Assembly: GCF_003048675.2 (NCBI RefSeq)
Contig: NZ_CP060707.1
Span: forward strand, 1,967,333-2,031,332
Length of the DNA: 64,000 nucleotides
Reading direction: 5' to 3'
Source: Campylobacter concisus
GTDB taxonomy: Bacteria > Campylobacterota > Campylobacteria > Campylobacterales > Campylobacteraceae
Part shown: positions 36,264 through 45,244 of the stretch, piece after piece
Position numbering within the stretch: the first letter of the stretch is position 1
How the letters are laid out: every line of letters starts with the position of its first letter
Program-made: the position numbers and the translations under genes
Notes under the pieces: generated by a model
What the model saw: only the letters and a program-made list of their open reading frames with translations
Told to the model about the DNA's origin: nothing
Database searches by the model: none

Positions 36264-37213
36264 AATAAAAATCCTCTTAACAAATAGTATTTAAGCACGT
36301 AAAGCGAGCAGATCAGCACGCAAATACTTAGCCAGATCGATGAAAATTTGAGCTTGTGCGAGTAGTTTGTCTTTGTGATGATCTCCACAAGATATGGCAT
36401 GAGGCCGTAAAAAACGCCCAAAAATAAACTGCCCCAGATAAGGTAGCCAACGTAAAAATAGTCGCTTCTTAGCATGCAGTATGGGCACTTGTGATTTGGC
36501 TGCTCATAGACATAAAGGCCAAAAAAATAGGTGATAGCGTAGTAGCTAAGCACCAAAAATAGCAAATTTGCCACAAAGCTTGCCATGCTTTGCTTTAAGA
36601 AATTTAGAGCCAAAATGACAAAAAATAGCACGAAAAAGGCGCTTACTAAGCCAAAATTTGTATAGCCAAATGGCAGCTTTGGAGCTTGAAAAGTGACAGA
36701 GCAGCAAAAGACTGGCACTTTTAGCGGGATGTTATAAAAAAACGAAATTTCTATGCCAAGCTCTATTAGTATCATCACAAAAAGGCAGATGAAAATGGCA
36801 TATTTTTTCTTTATATATGGGAAATTTAGTGCCTGCAAGTCAAGCCTATTTATAACCAGCCAGATACCAAGCCCAAAGATGAGCAAAATTTTAGTGAGCA
36901 TCAAGATGCCGCCAAATTTATTTGAGCCGATCACGCCAGCCGAGCACATAGCCCCTGGCACTATGTCAGAGAGCTCGTTTAGACAAAGTGCGAAAAATAT
37001 AAACAAAACGATCTTTGTGCAGACGCTAAAGAGCAAGATCGTATTTACAAGATAGTTTTGCTTTTCAAGTGAGTATTGAAGCGATGTTAGCGCGTTATAG
37101 TCCCACGACCTCACGATCCTAACGACGTAAAATAGCGAAATGCCCATCAAAACTAACAGCACAAACTCCGCTAACAAAAAGGCGATAACGGCGTTTGATA
37201 AAAATACGCTCAT
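36260..37213 (-). CDS. Polytopic membrane protein with CPYC motif, mcc operon
   Basis: 317 residues with about eight membrane helices. Conserved-looking cysteines are in PGAMCSAG, VFCCSVTF and KCPYCMLRSDYF. The CxxC and CC pairs beside membrane helices suggest thiol redox or copper handling. I do not recognise the family; a role like DsbD/VKOR or copper transport is possible. Overlaps by 4 bases both neighbours, the ABC ATPase gene and the exported unknown. Inference: it helps build the haem-copper enzyme MccA. Confidence 0.7.
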   Translation of the reverse strand: MSVFLSNAVIAFLLAEFVLLVLMGISLFYVVRIVRSWDYNALTSLQYSLEKQNYLVNTILLFSVCTKIVLFIFFALCLNELSDIVPGAMCSAGVIGSNKFGGILMLTKILLIFGLGIWLVINRLDLQALNFPYIKKKYAIFICLFVMILIELGIEISFFYNIPLKVPVFCCSVTFQAPKLPFGYTNFGLVSAFFVLFFVILALNFLKQSMASFVANLLFLVLSYYAITYFFGLYVYEQPNHKCPYCMLRSDYFYVGYLIWGSLFLGVFYGLMPYLVEIITKTNYSHKLKFSSIWLSICVLICSLYVLKYYLLRGFLF

Positions 37214-37878
37214 ACTATCTCTCCGTTTTGTAAGCTGACAACTCTATCTGTAGCGCTTAACTCGTCAAAAATGCTATCGTGAGTCGCGACTATGACGCTT
37301 TTTTTAAGCGCTTTAAAAGACTCTAGCAAACTTAAAAATGCACGCGCATTTTGCCTATCTAAATTTGCCGTTGGCTCATCAGCCAAAATGATATCCGCAT
37401 CCATTGACAAAGCCCTAGCTACCGCACATCTTTGGCGCTCGCCGCCGCTTAAATTTGATACATTTTCATCTCTTTTGTGAGAGATATTTGCAAGCTCAAT
37501 AGCCTTTTTTATCATCTCTTCACGCACGTTTGCCTTGAAATTTGTTAGAGCAAACGGAGCTAACAAATTTTCATAGACGCTTAAGCCCTCGATGAGGTTA
37601 AAATTTTGAAAGACAAGCCCAAGCCTTTTGTGTCTAAACTCAGAGCAAAATGCGTCAGGCAGCTTTGCGATGTTAGTGCCGTCTATCAAAATTTCTCCGC
37701 TAGTTGGCTTTTGAAGTAGGGCGATGAGCGAGAGTAGGGTGCTTTTACCACTTCCGCTAACGCCTTTTAGTATCACTAACTCGCCGTTATTAACGTCTAA
37801 ATTTATATTTTTTAGAGCGCAAAACTCGTTTTGTTTGCCTTGGTTATAGACTAGGCTAACGCCTCTTACATTTATCAT
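37210..37878 (-). CDS. ABC transporter ATPase, MacB/LolD type
   Basis: 222 residues. Walker A GVSGSGKST, Q-loop FQNFNLIEGL, signature NLSGGERQRC, Walker B DIILADEPTANLD and the H-loop ATHDS are all present. The ATPase is of the class that pairs with FtsX-like permeases and moves or remodels envelope proteins rather than pumping small solutes. Its partner permease gene overlaps upstream by 4 bases. Confidence 0.9.
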   Translation of the reverse strand: MINVRGVSLVYNQGKQNEFCALKNINLDVNNGELVILKGVSGSGKSTLLSLIALLQKPTSGEILIDGTNIAKLPDAFCSEFRHKRLGLVFQNFNLIEGLSVYENLLAPFALTNFKANVREEMIKKAIELANISHKRDENVSNLSGGERQRCAVARALSMDADIILADEPTANLDRQNARAFLSLLESFKALKKSVIVATHDSIFDELSATDRVVSLQNGEIV

Positions 37879-38984
37879 TTTAGCCCCTCATTTATGTCGC
37901 CACACGCCACACGCCACGATGGGATAAGGACAAATGCCAAAAATGGTATGACGCCAAAGACAAAGATCAAAAAGAGCTTATCAAACTCCAAAATAGGCGT
38001 GAAATTTGTAAAATTTAAAAGCTCATCGCCTAAAAATATCCCCTTTAAAAAGGGAGCATTTAAAACAAACACAAAGATATAAGCTAACATAACGCCAAGC
38101 AAAAAGGCGCTAACGCTAACGATGAAATTTTGTATAAATTTTAAAAAAATGATCTCTTTTATACTAAAGCCGATGCTTCGTAAAATGGCTATCTCACGCT
38201 TTTTACTGCCGTAAGCAAGTGAAATTTGGTTTTTAAGCAGCACGAAAAAAATGAGCATAACGCTAACATAAATGCTCATAAAAATTCCGCCCTTATAGTA
38301 GTAAAGATGCCTAATGTTTGCCACCTCGTCTTCTACGCTAATGGCAAATGAGTTTGGATATAAATTCTCTATCTTTAAGGCCACTTGGCTGATCTCTTCG
38401 CTATTTGGCACATCGACATAGAGCTTTGTGTATTCTTCATCTTTTAAATTTAAGATAGCCCTTAGCGTTTTTGGGTGCAAAAATATCGCGTTATTTGAGA
38501 TAAGAGCGCTTTGTTTTGGCATGGTTTTTACTATCTTTACTGGTATCATGCGCTCTTCTGTTAAGAAGTTAAAGCTCTCGTCGTAGTAAAGCTCGTTCAT
38601 AGCAGCTTTTACGCCCTCGCCAACGATCATCTCATCTTCTTTCAAGCTATCATCCTCATATAGATGAAACCAGACGCGCTTTTGCACGAAGTAGTACTCT
38701 CCATCCGCCACGCCTCTAACATCAGCCACGCCATCGATCTTTGAGATGTCGTATATGTAGCCAGGGTGCATGAGGTCGTTTTTACCAGCACGAAAGGCAC
38801 TAACTACGATACTTGATCTATCTTTTACTAATCTTATGAGATCATGCTGGATCGAGCCAGAGATGAAAAGCACCGAGCTTAGCACAAAGATAATGAGCGC
38901 AAAGAGGCAAAAGCTAAAGAGATGATCCTTTTTGTCTTTAAAAAGCAAGATCACGGCGTAGTTTATGAAATTTCTACTTATCAT
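37875..38984 (-). CDS. ABC permease of the FtsX/MacB type, mcc operon
   Basis: About 369 residues from the ATG at 38984 with AAGGG upstream (a TTG at 38990 is also in frame). One N-terminal helix, a large periplasmic domain (about 45-245) and three C-terminal helices (FFVLLKNQISL, ILRSIGFSIKEII) form the MacB/FtsX layout. It may be a mechanotransmitter working on a periplasmic partner. In W. succinogenes nos and mcc clusters such transporters accompany NosL proteins, so copper-site assembly is plausible. Confidence 0.85.
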   Translation of the reverse strand: MISRNFINYAVILLFKDKKDHLFSFCLFALIIFVLSSVLFISGSIQHDLIRLVKDRSSIVVSAFRAGKNDLMHPGYIYDISKIDGVADVRGVADGEYYFVQKRVWFHLYEDDSLKEDEMIVGEGVKAAMNELYYDESFNFLTEERMIPVKIVKTMPKQSALISNNAIFLHPKTLRAILNLKDEEYTKLYVDVPNSEEISQVALKIENLYPNSFAISVEDEVANIRHLYYYKGGIFMSIYVSVMLIFFVLLKNQISLAYGSKKREIAILRSIGFSIKEIIFLKFIQNFIVSVSAFLLGVMLAYIFVFVLNAPFLKGIFLGDELLNFTNFTPILEFDKLFLIFVFGVIPFLAFVLIPSWRVACGDINEGLK

Positions 38985-39159
38985 AGACAAAGCCCTTTTG
39001 CTCTTTTAGGCTAAAGCTAGAAGCTAAATTTGCCCTTGTTATCTTTGAAATTTCTCTTAGCTCATCTTGCTTTGCTTTGTGGTCAAAGCTAAGGTAGTGC
39101 GCCGCTAAAAGCGTGTAAGAGAGCCCAAAAAATAACGCCAAAAATGCTAGAAATTTCAC
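38974..39159 (-). CDS. 61-residue exported or anchored protein, mcc operon
   Basis: One hydrophobic N-terminal stretch (MKFLAFLALFFGLSYTLLAA) then a charged helical region ending KGFVYDK. It starts one base after the NosL stop and overlaps the permease start by 11 bases. It could be a small subunit of the ABC complex. No family recognised. Confidence 0.65.
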   Translation of the reverse strand: MKFLAFLALFFGLSYTLLAAHYLSFDHKAKQDELREISKITRANLASSFSLKEQKGFVYDK

Positions 39160-39160
39160 T

Positions 39161-39619
39161 TTATTTACCGATAAATGTCTTTATCTCGTCAAATTTTATG
39201 ACACCTTTGCCAGCGTGATCTTTCATAAAGCTATTTGCCTTTGCTTCGTCTTTAAACGGGATAAACTCCTCGCCCATCGGTCCAAAAACGTTTGAGCCAT
39301 GAACGTAAAACGCCTCTTTTGCATCAAGCTTTTCAAGCGTGTAATAATCACTCACATAGGCCTCTTTTGCCATCTCATCAGCAAAGTAAAAGTGCGCCAT
39401 ATCTTTTACGCCGTCAAAGTAATAGTCCTTGCCACCAGCTTTGATAAGCGTCGCCCACTGCTTGTTTTTTATAGGCATGCCACACACCGCACATCTTGCA
39501 TCCTTTGGTAGCTCGATGCGCTCTTTTGCCCCTTTATAGGCGTTTATGTTTGCCTCACTCGTCAAATTTCCAGCCCACAAGGCAAAAACCGCACTAAGCA
39601 ACAAAGCTATAAATTTCAT
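39161..39619 (-). CDS. NosL-like copper chaperone
   Basis: 152 residues with a signal peptide (about 1-17, no lipobox Cys). CAVCGMPI gives C43, C46 and M48, the Cu(I)-binding CxxCxM pattern of NosL, followed by the MxHFYxAD-like DMAHFYFADE. NosL delivers copper to nitrous oxide reductase; here nosZ is absent and the neighbour is the Cu-containing MccA, so it most likely loads its copper. It overlaps the upstream gene by 4 bases. Confidence 0.88.
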   Translation of the reverse strand: MKFIALLLSAVFALWAGNLTSEANINAYKGAKERIELPKDARCAVCGMPIKNKQWATLIKAGGKDYYFDGVKDMAHFYFADEMAKEAYVSDYYTLEKLDAKEAFYVHGSNVFGPMGEEFIPFKDEAKANSFMKDHAGKGVIKFDEIKTFIGK

Positions 39620-40155
39620 CTTATCTCCTTTAGTTTCTCTTTTTCTAACTCGCCCTTTTCATAGAGCTTTTTTAACATCTCATCATCAAAGTCTATCTCG
39701 TAGTAGCCCTTTACAAACTCGCTAAATTTATCAAACTCATCAAAGGCATACCCAAGCAGCCAGCGTCCACCGTTATTGCCACCGACTAAATTTTGATGCT
39801 CCGTCCCGTCATACCAGATAAAAAAGGTCGTTTGCTCTATCTCATCTGGCAAGAAGTAAGAGCGAAATTTAGCAGCTTCGCCACCATAAATTTGCTCTAT
39901 CACGCTTTTGTCTGCCATGCTAAGCGAATTTAACTCATTTTCATGATCAAACCCTCTAACAAGCACCGCCTCACGCGTAAATATCACATCGAGTAGATCG
40001 CCCTGCCCGTTATCTACCACGTATCTTAGGCTATTTTCATCCTCTCTTTTTGAAATGAGCCGTAGATACTCTTCATCTGGCTCCAAAAAAGCACTATCAA
40101 GCGCATATAGCGCCTCTAGGCTTGCCTCTTTATTGCCCCAGTTTTTAAAACTCAT
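39616..40155 (-). CDS. Acidic cytoplasmic protein of unknown function, mcc operon
   Basis: 179 residues from the ATG at 40155, whose A is the last base of the upstream TGA; AGGAAA lies upstream. An extended frame to 40188 would lie in the previous gene. No signal or membrane segment; Trp/Tyr/Glu-rich (FFIWYDGTEHQNLVGGNNGG). It belongs to the operon by tight coupling. Function unknown. Confidence 0.7.
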   Translation of the reverse strand: MSFKNWGNKEASLEALYALDSAFLEPDEEYLRLISKREDENSLRYVVDNGQGDLLDVIFTREAVLVRGFDHENELNSLSMADKSVIEQIYGGEAAKFRSYFLPDEIEQTTFFIWYDGTEHQNLVGGNNGGRWLLGYAFDEFDKFSEFVKGYYEIDFDDEMLKKLYEKGELEKEKLKEIR

Positions 40156-40982
40156 CAATTCTTTCCTAAAATTTCTAAATTCTCGCACGCCTCTTTTAAG
40201 CCATTTTTGCAGCTTTTAGTGAAAATTTCACGTGCTTTTTCCACGTCCTCTTTCACGCCTTTGCCCTCAGCTAGCATAATAGCGTAGTTGTTGCAGCCCT
40301 TTTCATAGGCGTATATACACGCTTGCTCGTAAAGTTTTGTCGCTTTTGTAAGGTTTTGATCAACGCCTTGCCCATAAACATATAAAAAGCCAAGATTATC
40401 ACATCCTATGCCAGCTTCGTTTGCGCAGGCCATCTCGTAGTATGTTTTGGCTTTTGCGTAGTCTTTCTCGGCGCCTTCGCCTTGAGCATACAAGTAGCCA
40501 AGGTTGCTACATCCTATGCCATCACCTGCTTTGCAAGCCTTTTCATAGAGCTCTTTTGCCTTTTTTAGGTCTTTTTCCACGCCAGTGCCGTTTGCATAAA
40601 GCAAGCCAAGCTCGGTGCAGCCCTCGTTGTCGCTGCATGCCTTTTCATATAGTTTGACCGCTTTTGTTAGGTCTTTTTCTACGCCTTTGCCCTTTTCATA
40701 TACATAGCCAAGGTTGCTGCAAGCCATAGAGAAATTTTGATCGCAAGCCTTTTCATAAAGCATAGCCGCCTTTGCCTCGTCCTTTTTGACGTTGCCATCA
40801 CCCCTGCTGTAAAGCACAGCTAGGTTGTAGCAGCCTGATGCCTTTTTCTCTTTATCGCAAGCATCTTCATAAATTTGCGCTAGTTTGTTGTGATCATCTT
40901 TTGCGCTTAAAGCCTCTTTGATGTAGCCAGCATTTAAAACGCACAAACTAGCAGCCAATAAAACCAAACTCTTCTTCATCAT
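40155..40982 (-). CDS. Exported Sel1-repeat protein, mcc operon
   Basis: 275 residues. A signal peptide (MMKKSLVLLAASLCVLNAG) precedes about seven 36-residue Sel1 repeats, each with a Cys pair (CDKEKKASGC, CDQNFSMAC, CKAGDGIGC, CANEAGIGC). Such repeats form an alpha-superhelix for protein-protein contact; disulfides would stabilise it in the periplasm. It lies 5 bases after ccsA1. A scaffold role in MccA maturation is possible but unproven. It is related to the frameshifted gene near 35 kb. Confidence 0.85.
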   Translation of the reverse strand: MMKKSLVLLAASLCVLNAGYIKEALSAKDDHNKLAQIYEDACDKEKKASGCYNLAVLYSRGDGNVKKDEAKAAMLYEKACDQNFSMACSNLGYVYEKGKGVEKDLTKAVKLYEKACSDNEGCTELGLLYANGTGVEKDLKKAKELYEKACKAGDGIGCSNLGYLYAQGEGAEKDYAKAKTYYEMACANEAGIGCDNLGFLYVYGQGVDQNLTKATKLYEQACIYAYEKGCNNYAIMLAEGKGVKEDVEKAREIFTKSCKNGLKEACENLEILGKN

Positions 40983-40987
40983 ATCTC

Positions 40988-43609
40988 CTAAACTACTTTT
41001 ATATCTCTGCCGCGGTAGGCTAGGGCGATCAGCAAGGCAAGAGCCGCCAAGATCAAGTATATTAGCCCAGAAACGCCAAAGCTCTCGCCATTTGCGTATG
41101 AGTGAAGCCCGCTAAGGTAGAAATTTACTCCAAAATATGTAAAAAGCACCGAAGCAAATGATAGCACGCTAGCCGTTAAAAAGGTAAAAACGCCCCTTAG
41201 TTTTGGTATAAATCTTAGATGAAGCACTATGGCATAGACGATGATCGTGATGTATGACCAGCTCTCTTTGCTGTCCCAGCCCCAGTATCTGCCCCAGCTC
41301 TCATTCGCCCAGACGCCACCTAAGAAATTTCCGATAGTTAGCAAGCTAAGTCCAATAATAAGGCTTAGCTCGTCGGTGGCGGCAAGGTATCTTATCTGCT
41401 CGCTAAGTTTTTGCTCGTTTTTGTCATTTTTTAGAGCCATTAATATAAGTCCCACAAGCCCTAGCACAAAGCCAAAGCCCAAAAAGCCGTAGCTTGCGGT
41501 GATAACGCTTACATGCACGCTAAGCCAAAATGACTTTAAAACTGGGACTAAATTTGTTATCTGTGGGTTTATAAAATTTAGATGAGCAACGAGCAAGCTA
41601 ACACTTGCAAAGAGCGAAGCAGCGCCTAGTGCGAAGCTTTGATGCTTGAAAAACAGCACTCCAGCTAGCACGCTTATAAGCGAGATATAGACTAAACTCT
41701 CATAAGCATCACTCCAAGGTGCGTGACCTGAGATGTAAGCGCGTAGGGCTAAATTTAGAGCATGCACCGCAAAGGCAGTGAAAAACGCAAGGCTAAGCGC
41801 TCTTTCAAATCTAAATTTCCTCCCAAAAAATATCCTGTAAAAGCCAAGGGCGAGCGAAGCAAGAGCTAGGATCATGTAAAAATAGATAAGAAATTTAAAT
41901 ATCTCCATTTGATTGTAAAGCACTTCAATGCTGGCCTTTGTCTCGCTTGGCGCAAGAGAGCCTAGAGTGCTTCTTTGATAGCTTGAAATTTGCTCCAAAC
42001 TCTTATCAGCATCCGCGCACTCGCCACTTTTTACGCAAAGGCTTAAATTTTCTATGTAAGCGCCTAAAACGCTTTTAAACTCGTTTGAAATTTCATCTTT
42101 GCTAAAGGCTTCATTTACGCCTAGCCACGTGATCGCTTCACCATCTTTAGCAGGGATAAATTTTAAAATTTCGCCCTTTAGCGCAAGGTATAAGACATTT
42201 AGCCTCTCGTCAAATTTAATGACATCGTTATCAAATTTATCTCTTTTTGAGGCGGATTTTTCATTTGCAGCCTCTACAAATTTAGCCAGCTTATACTCGC
42301 CATTTTCGCTAAAAACGTCATTAAAGCTAGCAAATTTCTCACTAACTCCAAGAAGCTCGCCCACACGATCGCTTGTGATCTTTACCATCCTTTTATCCAT
42401 CCACTCTTGCGGCGAGATGGCAAAAGAGAGCATGAGCTCATCGCTACTAAGCCCAAATAGCGTCGTTTTGGTTGAAATTTTGCTTATTACTGCCCTTGTG
42501 TAAGAGCTAGCTGGGGCGATCCTACTATCAGTTTGAACTAAAATTTTGGCAAATTTATCTGCATGAGCTTTAAAATTTATAGCTTCATCACTTGCGAAAT
42601 TTGGCGTGGCATTTAGTAAAAGCAAGGCTAAAAATGCAAACTGAGTGCCTTTTATGAAGTTACAAAGTCTAAAAAATCGGCTCTTTTTGCTAAATAAATT
42701 TCCCAAAAAGCCAAGGCAAAGCAGAAAATATCCGATGTAAGTTGGCACTTTACCAGGATCAAAGCTGATCTCAAAGGCGCTTCCAAGCTCGTCAGCGTCG
42801 TATGATGATTGAAAAATTTTATACCCGTCCAGCGTAAGTGGGTGATTTAGTGAAATTTCATGCTCGCCCTCTGCGATGCTTACTTTGCTCGTGTAAGATG
42901 ATGGGCTATTTAGCCCTGCGTAGCGCTCTAGGATAAATTTATCAAGCCTTATTGTAAATGGTAAATTTATCGCTCGTGAGCTAAAGTAAAATTTAGTCTC
43001 TTGCCCATCAAAGCTTAAAATGCTTGGCTCAAGATCGTATCCAGCGCCACCTTTTAGCTTGGCGCTCTTGCTCTTTTCATTAGCAAAGCCAGCCTCTATG
43101 CTAAGCGTGGCTGGAGCGTTTTTCTCATCCTTTTTGTAGCCAGTTATCTTTATCTCAAATTCTTTTCCATTTATATCTTTTTTGAAGCCAAAGTCGTTTT
43201 TACCAAGCAGGCTAAGTTTTAGTGGATATTCAAAGCTTTCATTTGAAATTTGCACTCTCAAATATGGCTTTGTGCTTTGCATGTAGTTGCCGCTCTCGCC
43301 AACCCTTAAATGTAGCACGCCCTCTTCGCCAAAGTATCTTGTAAGCGCAGCACCGATGAAGATCAGAATAAAAGCAAGATGTATCAAAAATGCACCAAAT
43401 TTCTTATACATCTTGGTTTTTACGATGCTAATGGCTAAGCAAATAACGCAAGCTGCCATGACGCACTCGTACCAGAGCGCTTCATAAACAAGCACTCTAG
43501 CCGTCTGTGTGTCATAAAAATTTTCCAAAAAGGTCGCCGCCCCTGCACCAAAAGCAAGGATAAATAATAATATTAAAGACAAGCGATAAATGTTTAAAAT
43601 TTTCATCAC
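40988..43609 (-). CDS. ccsA1: CcsBA-type cytochrome c haem lyase, CcsA1-like
   Basis: 873 residues, a fused ResB/CcsB plus CcsA protein. The N-terminal part has a few helices and a large periplasmic region; the C-terminal third is the CcsA part with the tryptophan-rich WGRYWGWDSKESWS haem-handling motif and several helices. In W. succinogenes the CcsA1 isoenzyme attaches haem to the CX15CH motif of MccA. The position directly after mccD and the CX15CH in the MccA here support the same role. It would act in the periplasm. Confidence 0.9.
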   Translation of the reverse strand: MMKILNIYRLSLILLFILAFGAGAATFLENFYDTQTARVLVYEALWYECVMAACVICLAISIVKTKMYKKFGAFLIHLAFILIFIGAALTRYFGEEGVLHLRVGESGNYMQSTKPYLRVQISNESFEYPLKLSLLGKNDFGFKKDINGKEFEIKITGYKKDEKNAPATLSIEAGFANEKSKSAKLKGGAGYDLEPSILSFDGQETKFYFSSRAINLPFTIRLDKFILERYAGLNSPSSYTSKVSIAEGEHEISLNHPLTLDGYKIFQSSYDADELGSAFEISFDPGKVPTYIGYFLLCLGFLGNLFSKKSRFFRLCNFIKGTQFAFLALLLLNATPNFASDEAINFKAHADKFAKILVQTDSRIAPASSYTRAVISKISTKTTLFGLSSDELMLSFAISPQEWMDKRMVKITSDRVGELLGVSEKFASFNDVFSENGEYKLAKFVEAANEKSASKRDKFDNDVIKFDERLNVLYLALKGEILKFIPAKDGEAITWLGVNEAFSKDEISNEFKSVLGAYIENLSLCVKSGECADADKSLEQISSYQRSTLGSLAPSETKASIEVLYNQMEIFKFLIYFYMILALASLALGFYRIFFGRKFRFERALSLAFFTAFAVHALNLALRAYISGHAPWSDAYESLVYISLISVLAGVLFFKHQSFALGAASLFASVSLLVAHLNFINPQITNLVPVLKSFWLSVHVSVITASYGFLGFGFVLGLVGLILMALKNDKNEQKLSEQIRYLAATDELSLIIGLSLLTIGNFLGGVWANESWGRYWGWDSKESWSYITIIVYAIVLHLRFIPKLRGVFTFLTASVLSFASVLFTYFGVNFYLSGLHSYANGESFGVSGLIYLILAALALLIALAYRGRDIKVV

Positions 43610-43622
43610 CTGCCCTTAAGCC

Positions 43623-44552
43623 TTAAATGCTATAAGTCTGTCCTGCATAAAGTATAAAAACCCTAAGCAATAAAACGCCAACGACTGCTGCAAATGAGCC
43701 AAGGTAGAAGCTAAATTTCATCTTGCCAAGTGCGAAATTTAAAACAAGAGGTAAGACAAAGCCAACTAAAACAACCCCAAGCCAAAAGAAATTTGCCCAA
43801 ACGCCACTATAAAATGCAACTGCCGCGCCTTGCTGATAGCTTGAACCAAGCAAAAGTGAGACAAAAAGCATTAAAATGAGTAAAATTTCAGCGCATAATA
43901 CGTAAAACTCCACGCCATGAAGCGAGCCAAGGTCGCTTGAGTGTGGATCTTCTTTGAAAAATAGTGCCGCTATCAAGCTGCTACCACTTATGCCAGCACT
44001 TAGTCCTGAAGCTATGAAAAGCGCTGGTAAAACGGCGGTGTTTAAAAGTGGAAATCTAATAAGCACCGAGATCAAAAAGCCTGTATATGCGCAAATGATA
44101 ACCGCAAAAAGCAAGCAAAGCGCACTTAAGAGCGGATAAAGTGGCGATAAAATTTTCATCACGCCATCAAAAAAGCCACAAAATGACTTTAACTCCGCGC
44201 CAAAGGCGTATAGACACATCAAAAAGCTAAGCGGTATAAATACGCAAAGTCCAGCTACACCGATAGACATAACTGATGTGAAGTTGTAATTAATCAAAAT
44301 TTTCCAAAACAAAAGTGGCTTTTCAAGGTCAGCTATCAAGCAAACCATACCAAGCATGATGCTAACAAATGCTAAAAGCGAAGCAGCCTTGAAAAATGGA
44401 CTAAAGCTCTCTTGTCTTTTGTAGCGCTTTAGAAGTATGGCAGCTATTAGCGCTCCGCCACTCATACCAGCTAGCAGAAGATAAACAGCGATCGGCCAGC
44501 CCCACTCAACTGCGTGCGAAAATGTCGCAGTGAAATTTAATGCACCATCCAT
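43623..44552 (-). CDS. mccD: NrfD/PsrC-like quinol dehydrogenase, MccD
   Basis: 309 residues with about eight helices and the NrfD-like N-terminus VEWGWPIAVYLLLAGMSGGAL. It should oxidise menaquinol in the membrane and pass electrons to the iron-sulfur protein MccC, encoded one base upstream. Order and family match the W. succinogenes mcc cluster. Confidence 0.9.
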   Translation of the reverse strand: MDGALNFTATFSHAVEWGWPIAVYLLLAGMSGGALIAAILLKRYKRQESFSPFFKAASLLAFVSIMLGMVCLIADLEKPLLFWKILINYNFTSVMSIGVAGLCVFIPLSFLMCLYAFGAELKSFCGFFDGVMKILSPLYPLLSALCLLFAVIICAYTGFLISVLIRFPLLNTAVLPALFIASGLSAGISGSSLIAALFFKEDPHSSDLGSLHGVEFYVLCAEILLILMLFVSLLLGSSYQQGAAVAFYSGVWANFFWLGVVLVGFVLPLVLNFALGKMKFSFYLGSFAAVVGVLLLRVFILYAGQTYSI

Positions 44553-44553
44553 C

Positions 44554-45237
44554 TTACACCCCCGCTTTTACTTTAGGAATATATCTAAGGCTTGGTTTTG
44601 TGCCAAGTTCTGCTCTTAGCCTTATGCTATCTTTGACAGCTAAAAGCTGGCTAATGTGCGAGCTCTCATCGTTTAAATCGCCAAATACCAAAGCCTCATA
44701 TCTGCACGCCTCAACGCAGGCTGGATCTTTTTTATCCTTTAAATTTGTATCTATGCAGAAGTTACAGCTTTGGGCTGAGTGACTAAACTTATCGATATAT
44801 CTCACGTCGTAAGGACAGGCTACGATGCAGTATTTACAGGCGATGCAGTCATCTATGTTTGTAGTTTGGATGCCAGTTTTTATGTCCTTGTGACAGGCTT
44901 TTGTTGGGCAAACAGCCACACAAGGTGCATCCTCACACTGCTGACAAGATACTCTTACATATCTTTTATCAAGCAAATTTTTTGGATCAGTCTTATCCTC
45001 TACAAAAAGTCTCATTTGTCCTTTTGGAACTAAATTTACCTTTTTGCATGCCACTTCACAGTCCGTGCAGCCAACGCATTTGTTTTGGTCAAATATCATG
45101 CCAAAATGTGGTTTTTTCGCACTCTCTTCACTCTTAAAAGCAAAACCACTACTTGCCACGCTAGCACCAGCAGCCACAACTGCCATGCGTTTAAAGAAGG
45201 CTCTTCTGCTATTTTGATTTTGCATTTTTAACTCCAT
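44554..45237 (-). CDS. mccC: Iron-sulfur electron-transfer protein, MccC
   Basis: 227 residues. A Tat signal (SRRAFFKRMAVVAAGA) is followed by four cysteine groups: CVGCTDCEVACKKVN, CQQCEDAPCVAVCPTKAC, CIACKYCIVACPY and CNFCID...ACVEACR. This is the NrfC/PsrB-type pattern for four [4Fe-4S] clusters. It would carry electrons from MccD to MccA in the periplasm. The mccD start is one base away. Confidence 0.92.
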   Translation of the reverse strand: MELKMQNQNSRRAFFKRMAVVAAGASVASSGFAFKSEESAKKPHFGMIFDQNKCVGCTDCEVACKKVNLVPKGQMRLFVEDKTDPKNLLDKRYVRVSCQQCEDAPCVAVCPTKACHKDIKTGIQTTNIDDCIACKYCIVACPYDVRYIDKFSHSAQSCNFCIDTNLKDKKDPACVEACRYEALVFGDLNDESSHISQLLAVKDSIRLRAELGTKPSLRYIPKVKAGV

Positions 45238-45244
45238 TTATGCC

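Noticed and set aside
39161..39619. NosL as sign of a nitrous oxide reductase cluster
   Set aside because: No nosZ or nosDFY sequence is nearby; the gene is within the mcc operon, whose product MccA contains copper.
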